NCBI GenBank assembly: GCA_014529385.2
Contig: CM043952.1
Coordinates: 66,913,870-66,977,869, forward strand
DNA length: 64,000 nucleotides
Source of the DNA: Adiantum capillus-veneris
Lineage: Eukaryota > Streptophyta > Polypodiopsida > Polypodiales > Pteridaceae
Reading direction: 5' to 3'
How positions within the stretch are numbered: the first letter of the stretch is position 1; every line of letters begins with the position of its first letter. Made by a program: the position numbers and the translations under genes. The notes below the pieces were generated by a model that was given only the letters and a program-made list of their open reading frames with translations, was not told where the DNA came from and did not search any database. Positions 1 to 11,095 of this stretch are shown here, in pieces.

Positions 1-76
1 TACGATACAGTCGTGTAAAAATCTATCAGATCATTATACATTTAAAGTTTTATTAAAGTAAACTAATTGTAATAGA

Positions 77-709
77 TCACCTAAAAAGCGTTGTGACGCT
101 AGTGTCACTCCATCCAAACTTTGCCTGCATGTTGAGAAGAACCAGGAGTGCTTTCAATCTAGACATACGTGCTCCATTATACAATGGCGTATCGGCTTCA
201 CTTTTCATATCATCATAGATAAGCCTTTCTGAATCCATGATCATCTCGATCATTTCATCAATCTCGGGCTCAAACATTGCCTCGTTGGGAATGTGCTCTG
301 CATGATCATCCCCCGAGCTGTCAGAGGCTACATCCTGTGGCCTCACATATGCTGCTTGACGAAAGCGCCTACGAATACGTCTATTGGGTTGCAAGATTGC
401 TGCTTGTTGGCCAGCGTCAGAGTCCGACGAGTTATTATTGGCAACAACTCGATCTATAATAGATGGATCAAACTCGCCAAATTCGCGAATGTGCTGCAAA
501 GAAACACGTCTTGTCCGTCGCACATCATGCTTGCATTGATTACAAGGACATAAGACCCTCGTTGAGAGGATCAAACTCGCCAAATTCGCGAATGTGCTGC
601 AAAGAAACACGTCTTGTCCGTCGCACATCATGCTTGCATTGATTACAAGGACATAAGACCCTCGTTGAGAGATAGGTGTTTTGGTTGGAGGGTCCCACAT
701 CCTCGTCAC
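77..709 (-). pseudogene. TNP2-type CACTA transposase, N-terminal exon, disrupted
   Basis: The 210-codon frame carries the transposase-associated zinc-binding signature (CPCNQCKHDVRR, residues ~54-65, followed by a VSLQHIREFGEFDP segment) and, at residues ~176-209, the conserved start of the TNP2 core (PLYNGARMSRLKALLVLL...FGWSDTSV). In the family this is the N-terminal third of a DNA transposase that cuts CACTA ends. The first ~48 residues are not all authentic: a 103-bp tandem duplication makes the same DNA be read first in a wrong frame and then in the right one. The frame ends with AGG TGA at the left; AG|GTGATC there resembles the intron donor seen in C2, so the stop may be an intron border. 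The catalytic core would lie off-window. Identity is secure; function is unlikely. Confidence 0.85.
465..670. repeat. 103-bp perfect tandem duplication inside the transposase
   Basis: Bases 465-567 and 568-670 appear identical. 103 is not a multiple of three, so the duplication shifts the transposase frame. The two copies are read in different frames of the same open frame: one gives the zinc-binding CPCNQC segment, the other an unrelated peptide from the same bases. Confidence 0.95.
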
Positions 710-778
710 TACTCATAATGAGGATAAAAATCTTATAACCTGGACAAAAAATTTAATATTCTATTGGCATTCTTCGTC

Positions 779-782
<4 letters not shown>

Positions 783-854
<72 letters not shown>
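783..854. repeat. (CT)36 microsatellite
   Basis: An uninterrupted CT run. On the transposase strand it is a (GA)n tract about 75 bases upstream of the first ATG of the minus-strand frame, i.e. in a likely 5' leader or promoter position. Confidence 0.97.
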
Positions 855-856
<2 letters not shown>

Positions 857-880
857 ACCTCACATTCTCTAGTCATGTCC

Positions 881-915
881 AATCCCCGCACACCTCGGTC
901 TAGAGGTGCATGGAG
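881..915. repeat. Imperfect hairpin segment shared with G2
   Basis: CACACCTCGGTCTAGAGGTG lies at the centre of an imperfect inverted repeat, followed by GAGATCAGAACCACCGGGTT. Nearly the same segment, with a perfect 15-bp stem, occurs at 55145-55180 in gypsy element G2. I do not know what it is; it could be the remains of a small insertion common to both. Confidence 0.6.
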
Positions 916-1179
916 ATCAGAACCACCGGGTTATAATCTCGTCTTTATTGGTCAATACCTATATTTGTGGGTACAAGAAATCTACAGACCCACGTGTACA
1001 TGATACTGCATGTAGTGGACAAAACCCCTTTGCCTCTTCTCTAGCTGTAGCACTTCACATCATCTTAACATCTTTTCACAGTAGATCTTTTCACTGTTCG
1101 TCTAACTCTAAACCCTAAACCGTAAGTAATTCTTGCGTGGACTCGATCTAACGTAAATAAGCTTAAATCTAAATAAACG

Positions 1180-1285
1180 TAAATCTAACTAAAAATAAAC
1201 CTAAATCTAATTTAACGTAAGTCTACATCTAACCTAATCTTTAACGTCTTTTGGGATAGTTTCCTACGACGTTAAAACTCTCTTC

Positions 1286-1325
<40 letters not shown>

Positions 1326-2030
1326 ACCTAAATAAACCTAAGTCTAATCTAATATAACATAAATCTCAATCTAACGTAAATTATGTTATATTAAAAACAA
1401 AGAACTAAACTAACAGGGATTATAAGAACCTTAAAACTGATTTAACATATAATTTTTCACATAACTCGGCAAGAGTTGGCATTCTCATCACTAAAGATGT
1501 GAGAGTTAACTTCCGGCGGTGACGCTACCTCATCTCCATCCACATCTGACGACAGCAATTGGCCCTTTAGACCGTTCTTGCTCTTGTTACTAACTTTGAA
1601 GTTGCTGTTGAATGACTAGAGGTTGTCTAGATGGTCATTGTGTTGGGGATGTAGTGACTCTTGCCGCCCTGAAGATCCACCTTCTTCCCTATCTTCTGAA
1701 GACATTTCACCAGTACTTTTGGATCGACGGAGCCCACCATGAGTGAAGGCAGCAATACCCTATATTCCATTGAGGGCTTTCTTCACCCGCTTCATGCAGG
1801 CATCGCAGTCTATGGAGACCTAAATGTAATCTAATATAACGTAAATCTAAATCTAGCGTAAATAAACGTAAATCTAATTAAAAATAAACCTAAATCTGAT
1901 CTAATTTAACTTAAATAAACCTAAATCTAATTTAACGTAAGTCTACATCTAACCTAATCTTAACATCTTTTAGGATAGTTTCCTACGACGTTATAACTCT
2001 CTTCTTCTTGTGTGTGTGCGCGTGTGTGCC
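1180..2030. repeat. Pair of ~130-bp direct repeats flanking the HMA fragment
   Basis: Bases ~1180-1320 and ~1890-2030 share an AT-rich string of degenerate AACCTAAATCTAA-like units and then the same unique tail (TTTCCTACGACGTTA..., CTCTTCTTGTGTGTG). The captured HMA fragment lies between them. This arrangement could reflect a duplication that bracketed the inserted gene piece. Confidence 0.75.
1505..1820 (-). pseudogene. Captured heavy-metal-associated (HMA/HIPP-like) domain fragment
   Basis: Minus-strand translation from 1819 gives VSIDCDACMKRVKKALNGI, which matches the metal-binding loop and first helix of a plant HMA domain (CxxC, here CDAC). A stop follows, and after a frame change the sequence from 1740 gives VGSVDPKVLVKCLQKIGKKV, which matches the last strand and helix of the same domain; this frame ends with TAG at 1627-1629. 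The central strands are missing, and a hydrophilic Lys/Asn/Ser-rich tail in a further frame extends to ~1505. In intact plant proteins (HIPP family) such domains bind copper or zinc. Here it is a broken host-gene fragment inside the CACTA element, in the same strand sense as the transposase. Not functional as a domain. Confidence 0.75.
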
Positions 2031-2195
2031 AATAAAAAGAGATAAATGGTATAACCTTTCTATCACCCATGCCAAGTATGATAGATTGGTTATGCCATTT
2101 TCCTCTTGAATAATAGGTCTTGAGTTCAACTCCTCGTCGGCTAGATCTTTAGGTCTTTTAATTTTAATTAGTTTCCTACGACGTTAAATTAGTTT

Positions 2196-2498
2196 CTCTC
2201 TCTTTCTCTCTCAATGTGTGTGCGTTTTCTTGGATCGTATGCATGTTTTCTCTCTCTTTTCCTCTCTCAATGTGTGCGTTTTTTGTTTATGCATGTTCTC
2301 TCTCTCTTTTCCTCTCTCAATGCGTGCGTTTTTTGTTTATGCATGTTCTCTCTCTTTTCCTCTCTCAATGTGTGTGTGCATTCTTTGTTTATGTATGTGT
2401 GTGCATTCTTTGTTTATGCATGCTCTCTCTCTTTTCCTCTCTCAATGTGTGTGTGCATTCTTTGTTTATGTATGTGTGTGTGCGTTTTTGTTTATGTT

Positions 2499-2500
<2 letters not shown>
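2196..2500. repeat. ~50-bp minisatellite in CACTA subterminal region
   Basis: About five imperfect units of CTCTCTTTTCCTCTCTCAA followed by TGTGTGCGTTTTTTGTTTATGCATG. The same array occurs in inverse orientation at ~28915-29125 in element C2, so it is part of the family's non-coding 5' region and not a local accident. Confidence 0.9.
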
Positions 2501-2536
<36 letters not shown>

Positions 2537-2656
2537 AACACTATGTGTGTGTGTGTATGTGTGTGTGTGAGAGAGAGAGAGAGAGGGAGAGAGAAAGAGG
2601 GGAAGGGAACATGAGAGTGAGGAGAGGGAAGGAGCATACCTGGCTCTCCTTCCTCT

Positions 2657-2692
<36 letters not shown>

Positions 2693-2754
2693 AGAAGAAA
2701 AAGAGAGAGAGAGAGAGAGGGAGAGCGTTACCTGCTCCTTGCTTGAGGGCGCCG

Positions 2755-2933
2755 AAAAACTCAGATCTGAGATCTGAGTTTTTGAGCACGCTCTGTTATT
2801 TTTTAAGCTCAGTCGGCGTCGTTATGAGCGTCGCAAATTTACAAAAAAATTTGCGACGCTCATAACGACGCCGGGATTTTTTTTTTGAGCGTCGCTATGT
2901 GAGCGTCGTTAATATGAATAGCCTCTTGTAGTG
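2755..2933. repeat. C1 terminal and subterminal repeats with two palindromes
   Basis: A perfect 29-nt palindrome centred on CTGAGATCTGAG lies at 2755-2783. A hairpin with AGCGTCGCAAATTT arms follows at ~2827-2862, then several GAGCGTCGC/GCGACGCTC motifs up to the terminal CCTCTTGTAGTG at 2922-2933. Clustered subterminal repeats are the usual binding sites of the accessory transposition protein in CACTA elements; that role here is inferred from position. Confidence 0.85.
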
Positions 2934-4209
2934 TACTTCATTAGTTCTTTCAAGTAAAAACATAAAGGCTCACTGAGATTTTATGACGCGGTTAGTCATT
3001 CTCTATCAAGCTCGAGAGAGAGACATAAATTTTTTGTAGCATATGAGACCTCTACTTTGAAACTAGACACACAAGGCTCCCGCTCGTTAAAACTTGATTT
3101 CTAGAAAAAAAAATGAGGGTTGAGCTAAATTTTATACTAAAAGCTCTTAAACTTTACCCTTCGAGGTAAACTTATAAGTTGGTGATTCTATAAGTCGCCT
3201 CGAGGGGTCATCTTGAGCAGTGGTGGTTGCTAGGGTAGTTAGAGTAAGGGAGAGAGTTAAAAGAGCTATGCATCCTCCTATGAGGAGGATGGCGACCATG
3301 TGCAGAGAAAGAAACTGTTCAAGATGTTGGTCTGCGTGTAACTAAAGAAAGAGAGAGATAAAGAAAGAGAGGAAATAGGTCTTGCCTGCAAGTAGAGTTA
3401 GAGAGAGAGAGAGGAGATCGTTCAATCCATTCGTGTAAGTGACACTATATGTCTATGTGTGAACGAGGGTTTAAATAAACAATTTTCAAATTATATTTTA
3501 CTGTGGGTGGTCATGAAGATCCGAATGGTTGCAGTTGAAGGAGAAGATGGTCGCGAGCCCAAGTTTTTGAAGGAGATGGCCGAGAGGATGCTGTTGGGGG
3601 AAGCGTGAATGAGGAGAAGGGAGCCCAAGAGGGCCACCCTCTGTGTATGTGTGTGTTGATTGCACCTGCAATTGAGAACCGCCAGGGGGGCGCATGAGAA
3701 AAAGCCGCCAAAAGGCGTGGTCGCGAGAGAGAGTGGAGCCGCTCGAAGCGAGGAGAGAGAGTCGTAGAAGAGGAGGTTGCCAGTCAGACCCGAGAGGGGT
3801 AGCAAGAAGAAGGAGGTAGGCTGCAGTATACAGAGAGAGAGAACGTGAGTCTCCCTGCTGGGTGTGGGTGTGTAGTGTCAGTATAAGAGAAAGAGAGAGA
3901 CATCGAGTGAGAGAACTGAGGTGGCGGAGGGGGCTTGCCATGACGATGATGGCCATTCCTTGTTCGTAGAGACATAGAGAGAGAAAGGAAGAGAGGGTTG
4001 CCTGCCTGTAGTGCAAAGTAGAGAGAGAAGAATCGCCTATGAGGGCAGGAGGAGAAGGATTGTAGAGATAGATTGCAGCAATCTTATGTGTTTATGTATG
4101 TGATTGAGAAGAGAGAGAGAGGGGTATTTGGATGGAGAGTTAGAGAGAGAGAGAGAGAGAGAGATTTTGAATGTAGCAAGTCATTATGTGTATGAGTGTG
4201 CATGTAATT

Positions 4210-4269
<60 letters not shown>

Positions 4270-4361
4270 TCATCGCAGTGTTAATGGTGGGACAAAATCG
4301 CCTTTGGGTAGCATAGAAATATTAAGAGAGATATTCAGTGAGCAAAGAGAGCCTTGCGAAG

Positions 4362-4409
<48 letters not shown>

Positions 4410-4837
4410 TGATATGTTTTTGTAGCAAGTTAGGAAAGACAGAGAAGAGTTTGATTGCATGGTTTTTCGTGTGTCTATGCTAATATTGCATGTGTGTGTG
4501 TGTGTGAGCAGAAGAGCAAGAGAAAGGTCAATTGCAAATTATGTGTGAATTGTGATATTGCATGTGTGTGTATGTGAGTGGGAGGCAGTAGAAGGTAGAG
4601 GAAGAGAAAGATTAGCATAGGGTGAGAGTGTGAGAGAGAGAGAGAGCAAAATACTGATTTTCGAATGAATAAAGAAGAAGAGACGGAGCCGAACAAGATT
4701 CTAATTTGGTAAAAATGACAAAGGCAAAAAAGTGTCCGGGAGAAACTGAGGAGAACAGTGGTTAGGCGAGTTCATTTAATGAAAAAAACATTACAAATTA
4801 GTTCTTTTTTAATACTTACAGACTTAAAAACGTTAAA
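2934..4837. other. GA-rich spacer without recognisable genes
   Basis: The plus strand is strongly purine-biased from ~3230 to ~4690, with many GAGAGA runs and two long tracts, (AG)n at 4211-4267 and at 4364-4405. Several short open frames exist but consist of repeat-encoded RE/SL/HT strings and show no family resemblance. I see no terminal repeats of an element inside this stretch. Confidence 0.7.
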
Positions 4838-5536
4838 TCTTTAAAACATATTAGATAGAAGCATTAAAAACTTAAAAACATTATTATTTTCATGCAATAG
4901 TTTCATAATTGAGAAAAAATTTCATGGTTTGAAGATGTATCTGCATTAAAAGCATGCTTGGAAATGAAATGTTGCATGATTAGTGGCATTTGGGGAAAGG
5001 GAATTAGATTATTGACAATTTTTTACAATTTCAATAGAAAATTTACATTTTACGAGATTATTCTGGTGTTTTTGATTGAAAAAGTTTGCAAATCTACTAG
5101 TTGCAATGTTCATTAATCTGAAATCAAACGAGTGCTTCTTTTGTTCTATGAGTCTAAAGTATGTGAGTTTTGAAGTGTAGTTTTGAACTCTAGTGGTCAA
5201 GTATATGTCTGAATGGTTGCGTGTTGATAAATCTTGGTTAAAAACTCCATTTAAAATGTATAGGGGAACTCAAATTTTAACCATAAATAGCATATTTAGA
5301 GACTCATAGATGAGGAATAGTGAATATTAGAACGTTGGACTACGAGACTAAGAGGGTAGGCATTTTTGGACTACAAAATATAGGATAATAAGTAAATTAG
5401 AAAAGTAAATATATAAATCTGCTAAAATGGGCTTGAGAGTAGTAAGCAAGTGGAAGATTAGTGCACTTTTTAGGATAGTTAAGGGGACCGTTAGATTAAT
5501 TGAACATAGTTAGAAAGACTTGAAAGCAAGCGTTCA
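4838..5536 (+). repeat. Left terminal repeat of E1
   Basis: Matches 9601-10312 over nearly its whole length with scattered substitutions and small indels, and ends in CGTTCA directly before the primer-binding-like site. Similarity to the right copy starts near 4838, with no clear TG start on this side. Confidence 0.75.
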
Positions 5537-5538
5537 TT

Positions 5539-5556
5539 TGGTGCGTCTGCCGGGGA
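5539..5556 (+). promoter_or_regulatory. Primer-binding-site-like sequence of E1
   Basis: TGGTGCGTCTGCCGGGGA lies two bases inside the left repeat. It resembles the TGGCGCCGTTGCCGGGGA type used by plant Athila/Tat elements, with several mismatches. The tRNA primer is inferred, not shown. Confidence 0.6.
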
Positions 5557-5845
5557 GCCGGCGGCTAGTAAAGCTACGGGGCACCCCGGTGCATATATTT
5601 TGCATGCTGGTAACCGTGTTGGCCAATAAAGAAGAAGCAATGTCTGTGTAGTAACACTCAGAGAGGCAAGTCTTAAATAGACTTTGGGTTATCCCAGTGC
5701 ATAGACTTTGCATGCTTGATCCTTGGCCTTGATGATCTTGAGTTTGCTAATAGAATATGTTAGGCAAGTGCCATCTGTTAGTTTATAGACGCTGAGAGAT
5801 TCAATCTCTTGAGTTAGCATGTATAAGAACAAACAGAGAGGGAGA

Positions 5846-7090
5846 TGGAGTTGGTGGAAGTAGACCTAGGTGTTTTAAAGGGGTGTGTAGGAGATCCTAG
5901 TGCACTTAAAGAAGAAAAGGCTATTCAAGTAGAATTACTAAAAGAATAGGAACTAGTTGATGAGGCTTTTGCTCAAATTCGACAAAAAATTGATTAGATT
6001 AAAGATAGAAAATGGACAAGCTTTGATGAAGGCTAGACAAGATAAAGAGTCTGCCATATTAGAATATAATTTATTTCAACAAGATATAATACGTTTTAAC
6101 GAAGAAATAGAAAAAACTTGGAAATTTTAGGTAAGCAACCTAAATCGCATGTTGAGGAAGTGAAAACCATGAGTGGGTGCATTAATACAATAGGAAAGGA
6201 GCTTGATGAGAATAGGCAACTTATATTTGGATGCCAAGTCCTTTCCAACGACGAGAGGCCACATGAGAGTGAGAAGCCTATGACTCCTATAGTCAATAAT
6301 GACTGTTGTATTGACAATAGTAGCAAATCTATCAATAACTATATAGATGTTTCTATTGATAATCCATGTTTACTTAGAGATGTAGAAAGGGAGGAAAGAG
6401 AGCTAGTAGATAATAATATAGCTACCTTGATAGATATCGAGAAAAGACAAGCCTTGTTAGAAGTGTGTCTTGAAAGGGAGCATTTACAAATATTTCAGCA
6501 AATTTATTTTGAAACTTTAGTATCCTATGAATTAAGTGGTGTGTGCTATAGTGAAGAAGAGACGTGTACTTATTTTTTGGTGGAATATAGCATAGAAAAT
6601 ATACTTACTTATGAGGATGCATGTACGAAGCACTTTGCATATGAGTAGTACTCTGATATTGAAATTGAATTAGGTTCTTCTACTTTTGAGACCAGACATG
6701 ATTATGAGGAGTTAAATATAGAAAAAACTTTAATTTTGAATGAATGTGAGAGATTGAGAGAAAATCATACTCAACATGTTAGTGGAAATGGTGAGAAATG
6801 TAAGAGACACAGACATGAATGTCAAGTAAATGTGGTCATTTTAGGGAATCAGATTGGACAATATATTGCATATGTGCAAGTGGGACTGAAGCAAAGAGAG
6901 AAAAAGATCATATAAAGCCTAGGAGACAAAATGTTCACACAAGGTTTTCAATAGAGTCTAGAAAAGGCTGGATAGAGAACAAAGATAGCAGAATATATGA
7001 AAAGAGACAATCTAGGTGTAAATATTACGGTGTGATAGGGCATATTGCAAAGTTTGGTGAAATTTTGAAATTAATAAACCAAATCACCTG
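5846..7090 (+). pseudogene. Decayed gag-like gene of E1
   Basis: Frames starting near 5846 (MELVEVDLGVLKGCVGDPS) and running in pieces to ~7090 encode an acidic, probably coiled-coil-rich protein. The longest piece is 6118-6648. Near the end, RCKYYGVIGHIAKFG looks like a CCHC zinc knuckle in which the second and last cysteines have been lost. No capsid signature is obvious, so the gag assignment rests on the knuckle-like segment and on the position just behind the primer-binding site. Several stops and frame changes break it. Confidence 0.45.
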
Positions 7091-9600
7091 AGCTCAATGA
7101 TGAGGGAATTATAGGGGAGAGTAAGTAATGAATGTTTGGTTTAGAAAAATGAAAAGTAAAACAAAATATTTTTTTATTTGTAATATGAAATAGCTTGCTC
7201 ATTTTTAACTGAGATACATATAATAAAGGAGTTGTCATTTCATGTCATATGGAAAGTGAGTAGTGTGAATTCTAATGTACTGTCATCTATGTGTAGATAT
7301 TTGGGCTACACTGAGGAGTTTTTTTTGTTCCTCTTTGAATGTTTAGTGATTTTATGTGTGTGCAACATGAATAAGAATCCATGTTTTGATGAAAGCTGAT
7401 TAAGTGGTTAAGTTATTGTGTGAGAAGAGAAGTTAAAAAAGGATTGTGAGTTAAGAGGGAGAGCAAGAAGTGAGTGAAGAGTGGAAATGAGTGAGAGTGA
7501 CTTGAGTGGTGTGAGATAAAGTATAGTTTTAGAGGGATCAATATTTAATCCTTGTTTATTGTTGCTCATATGCAAGTCATTTTACATTCAATTGTAGAAA
7601 GAATATTGATGACTTTCTAGTGAAATTCAAATTCAAACATATTTGACAAAGCTTTGGTGCTTGACTAATAGAACTTTAGCAAAATTGTAGAATGAGAAAA
7701 ATTCAATACATAATTCTCTGTCCACTGAAATGAATTTAAATCAATTTAAACTTTGTAGATGCCATGTGTATTGTGTTCTATGTTTCAAAATTGCAGTGCA
7801 TTTTTGTAGTGAAGGAAATATTGGTGTTTAGGAGATAAAGAAGTGCATGAGAGTAGAGTTTGAAATAGTAGAAGTTAGAGGACGTGAATTGAAAGATGTT
7901 AGTATATTGAAAAGATGTTAAAGAAGTGGGAGATGTTTGTAGACAAGTTAACAAGCCAAGAGGTGCTTGACGGTTAGAGATATTTAAGAATTTAGATATG
8001 ATTGAAGAGCAGAGTCGAAATGTTAGAGATGTGGGATGTTTGAGAGATACAATGTAGATGTTGGAAAATTAGAGTTGTTTTATAGAGTTTTGAGATTTAA
8101 GGTTGAGAGGAAGTTTCAAGATGTTAGTTTATCATTGTTTGCGGTTTCAATTTCAAAGCAAGAATTTATAATACATTTGCATTTGAATAAATGTTTGAAA
8201 GAGAATATACAATCAAAACAAAATTTAAAAAAACATATACATGATGTGAATAATGTGAAATTGGAGAGGGGGTGGTCTATGTGTAGGAAACTGTAGCTTT
8301 GTAATGGAAGTAAGTGTATGTAGCACATATAGGTGTCTATGTCGTATGATATGGTCTATGTGTAGGACATTGTAGCTCCTTAGAATGTAGGTGACTGAAG
8401 CACGTATAGATGCTTGTAATCCATTGCACTATTCTCGAAAATCTGAATGCTTATTTATTTATTTACAATTTATGTTAAAAAACAATTAAAAAAAGAACAG
8501 CTGAACAATAAATAAAAAAATAAAAAAATGACAAAAATCATAAAATTAGGAATACATTCAATTAGCGGGTGTGTAGTTCTAATCATTTTGTAGTAAGCAA
8601 AGTTAGAGTTTGTGATCAAAAGAGAAGATTGGAGTAGTTGCTGGGAAGTAAAGAGATGTTAAGCTGTATCTAGGGATGCACTTCAAAGTAAAGCAACAGT
8701 TTCAAGAAAGACCTAACAGGTGTTTTGTTTCAAAGTTGTTATTTTGAATTGTTAACATCTTTTCATTTTAATGCCTGTAAGTCAGCGTGAAGAATTAATA
8801 AGGGTCATGCATAGTTTTATGAAAGTGGCTAGATTAGGAATTTATATGGTTTTATTAGTAATCTTTATCTAGAGTTATCAATCAAGAATTTTGACCAAAC
8901 TGGTTAGTGGCTGACAGGGATTAGTAAAGGTTATTAATTAATATAGTCACTATAGCTACTCTAGTGTTGGATAGTACATTTATACCCTTAATGATAAAAA
9001 CAAATCTTTGAAGTGTTGTAGATCTTTGTGGTTGGGATAGACCTTTAAACTCTAGATTATGGCTAGTATGTTAAATATTATACTTGTGATGAGCTTGGGG
9101 AGGGAAACTTATATGTTACATGTTGTGTACCCATCACTGTATAAGTAGGTGGGTGGGCCAACTTTGTCTCTAGTGATAAAGCCACGAGACATAGCTAAGT
9201 TTTATATGAGCTGGTAAGTGATTGTGAAAGGATATTCCTGCTCGACGTAGCAGTGAGTGTGGAATGTGTGAAAAAATATTTAATAAAAAAACAAGAAAAA
9301 ATATAAATTTCAAGTTCAACGTGACTTGCAAAAGAAAAAAGAATGAATACATGAAAAATAAAAATCAATAAACAATGGGAATGAAAAATGAACAAAAAAG
9401 GGGAATGAAAATTCAGGCTATGACTCCCATGTATTTGTCATATTGGAATACTCTTTATAATATAGGGGTTAACAAGCTTTACCTCTGTAGAGCTCTGTCA
9501 ACATGGAAGGGAGTTGTTCTTGTTATTGATGGTGAAAAATTATTGTCTCGATTAGAATAGTTTGTAGTTATTCTATTAATTAATCTCTTCTATTATTTAC
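7091..9600. other. AT-rich non-coding interior of E1
   Basis: No open frame here resembles a known family. The stretch lies between the gag-like region and the right repeat, where an autonomous gypsy element would carry pol. A short frame at 8036-8296 is low-complexity Lys/Asn/Ile-rich and is probably chance. Confidence 0.6.
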
Positions 9601-10312
9601 TGCTTAAAAACATATTAGATAGAAGCATTAAAAACTTAAAAACAATATTATTTTCATGCAATAGTTTCATAATTGAGAATAAATTTGATTGTTTGAAGAT
9701 GTATCTGCATTAAAAGCATGCTTGGAAATGAAATGTTGCATATTGTTGCATGATTAAATGGAATTTGGGGAAAGGGAAATAGACAGTTTCTGACAATTTC
9801 AATAGAAAATTTACATTTTACGAGATTATTCTGGATTTTTTGATTGAAAAGGTTTGCAAATCTACTTAGTGATTCTAGTTGCAATGCTCATTAATCTGAA
9901 ATCAAATGAGTGCTTCCTTTGTTCTATGAGTCTAAAGTATGTGAGTTTTGGAGTGTAGTTTTGAACTCTAGTGGTCAAGTAAAAATGTCTAAATGGTTGC
10001 GTGTTGATAAATCTTGGTTAAATACTCCATTTAAAATGTATACGAGAACTCAAATTTTAACCATAAATATCATATTTAGAGACGTATACATGAGGAATAG
10101 TGAATAGAACGTTGGACTACGAGACTAGGAGGGTAGGCATTTTTGGACTAGGAAATATAGGAGAATAAGTAAATTAGAAACGTATATCTATAAATATGCT
10201 AAAATGGGCCTGAGAGTAGTAAGCAAGTAGAAGATTAGTGCACTTTTAGGCTAGTTAAGGAGGCCATTAGAATAATTGAACATAGTTAGAAAGACTTGAA
10301 AGGAACCGTTCA
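9601..10312 (+). repeat. Right terminal repeat of E1
   Basis: Counterpart of 4838-5536. It begins TGCTTAAAAACATATT and ends in CCGTTCA. The sequence before it is pyrimidine/AT-rich and not a polypurine tract, so the true start of this repeat could lie further left, with the left copy shortened. Confidence 0.7.
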
Positions 10313-10790
10313 CTGACAAATTGTTTAATATTATGTTATCAATCAAATTGTGTGCCTACAACTTCATGTGCTTTTTAATTGTATATGAAAATGCACTTAC
10401 TATGCCAATTTTGGTTGATTTTGTAGTGATTGAAGAAGGTTAAGGACATTCAATCTTGGATGCTCTTCCACCTCCACGAATGGGCATCATCTCAATAGAT
10501 TCGGAGGACGGAATCTACATCAGGAAGGGGGGCATGTTAACCCACAATGGACACCCTATCACCTTCGAAAAATGCCTTATTATATATTTGATTGAGTCAT
10601 GGACCCGGCTTGTCGGTCCAATAGGTATGAAGGTGATCATCGATGAGCGGCGCACAACCTATCTTATTTTTACAATAGTTTTGCAACGATCGGCCACTGT
10701 GGGTGCCCATGTGTGAATGGGTCAAACTATTGCTCCGTCTCTATCTCCTTCTCCTTGGTGTGCTCAAGTGTGTATGTGTGTGTGTGTATG

Positions 10791-10849
<59 letters not shown>

Positions 10850-11095
10850 AAGAGTGTGTGTGTGTGATTGAGCATTGCGGCAGCATCGACAATGGCAAGA
10901 CGGTTGAGCATGGCATCGACAACGGCTCCTTCTTTTTTGGAGCACATGATCCTTCACGATGGAAACATTGAGCAATGAGTGACACACCATTGTTTTTTTG
11001 AGCTTTCTAGGACTATCTAGTTGTGTGCTTGCAGCCTTTCAAGACTCGCACACATTGCATAGGCAAGTTCCTAGACTCCGACATGTGCGACAAAG
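10313..11095. other. Unassigned segment with an open frame and a TG/GA microsatellite
   Basis: An open frame at 10456-10716 (LPPPRMGIISIDSEDGIYIRKGG...) is better balanced in composition than most short frames here, but I do not recognise it. At ~10770-10870 a TG run, a (GA)n tract with one interruption (10794-10849) and another TG run follow one another. Repeated GGCATCGACAA/GAGCA words follow. No promoter or RNA gene is evident. Confidence 0.4.

Larger units (their letters stand above)
1..2933 (-). mobile_element. CACTA (En/Spm) DNA transposon C1, 5' part only
   Basis: The right boundary (5' end of the element, minus strand) is the terminal inverted repeat CACTACAAGAGG, read on the minus strand from 2933 to 2922. 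It is followed by subterminal copies of a GCGACGCTC motif. The first ~33 bases of the terminus nearly match those of element C2 at 28414. Moving inward come palindromes, a CT/GT-rich minisatellite, AT-rich repeats, a captured HMA fragment and the N-terminal part of a TNP2-type transposase. The other end lies beyond the left edge of the window, so length and target-site duplication cannot be confirmed; the three bases outside the visible terminus are TAC. Confidence 0.9.
4838..10312 (+). mobile_element. LTR-retrotransposon-like element E1, gag-only derivative
   Basis: Two ~700-bp direct repeats (4838-5536 and 9601-10312) flank ~4.1 kb. Directly inside the left repeat is a primer-binding-site-like sequence (TGGTGCGTCTGCCGGGGA). 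The interior has a decayed gag-like frame with a broken zinc knuckle and no reverse transcriptase, RNase H or integrase, and the last 2.5 kb is AT-rich and non-coding. This fits a large non-autonomous derivative. I could not find a polypurine tract immediately before 9601 or a target-site duplication, so the outer edge of the repeats, especially the left one, may be truncated. Confidence 0.7.

Noticed and set aside
1130-1420. Possible interstitial telomere-like repeats (AAACCTAAATC, CTAAACCCTAAACC)
   Set aside because: Only one or two units look telomeric; the rest are degenerate TAAATCTAA words repeated within C1.
2214-2865. Overlapping open frames on both strands, Cys/Val/Ser- or Arg/Glu-rich
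   Set aside because: They are translations of GT/CT/GA simple repeats and the CACTA minisatellite; every frame of such DNA is open.
5560-5600. GC-rich hairpin (CCGGGGAGCCGGCGG, GGGGCACCCCGG) considered as an RNA gene
   Set aside because: It lies at the primer-binding region of E1, and no cloverleaf or other known RNA fold could be assembled by eye.
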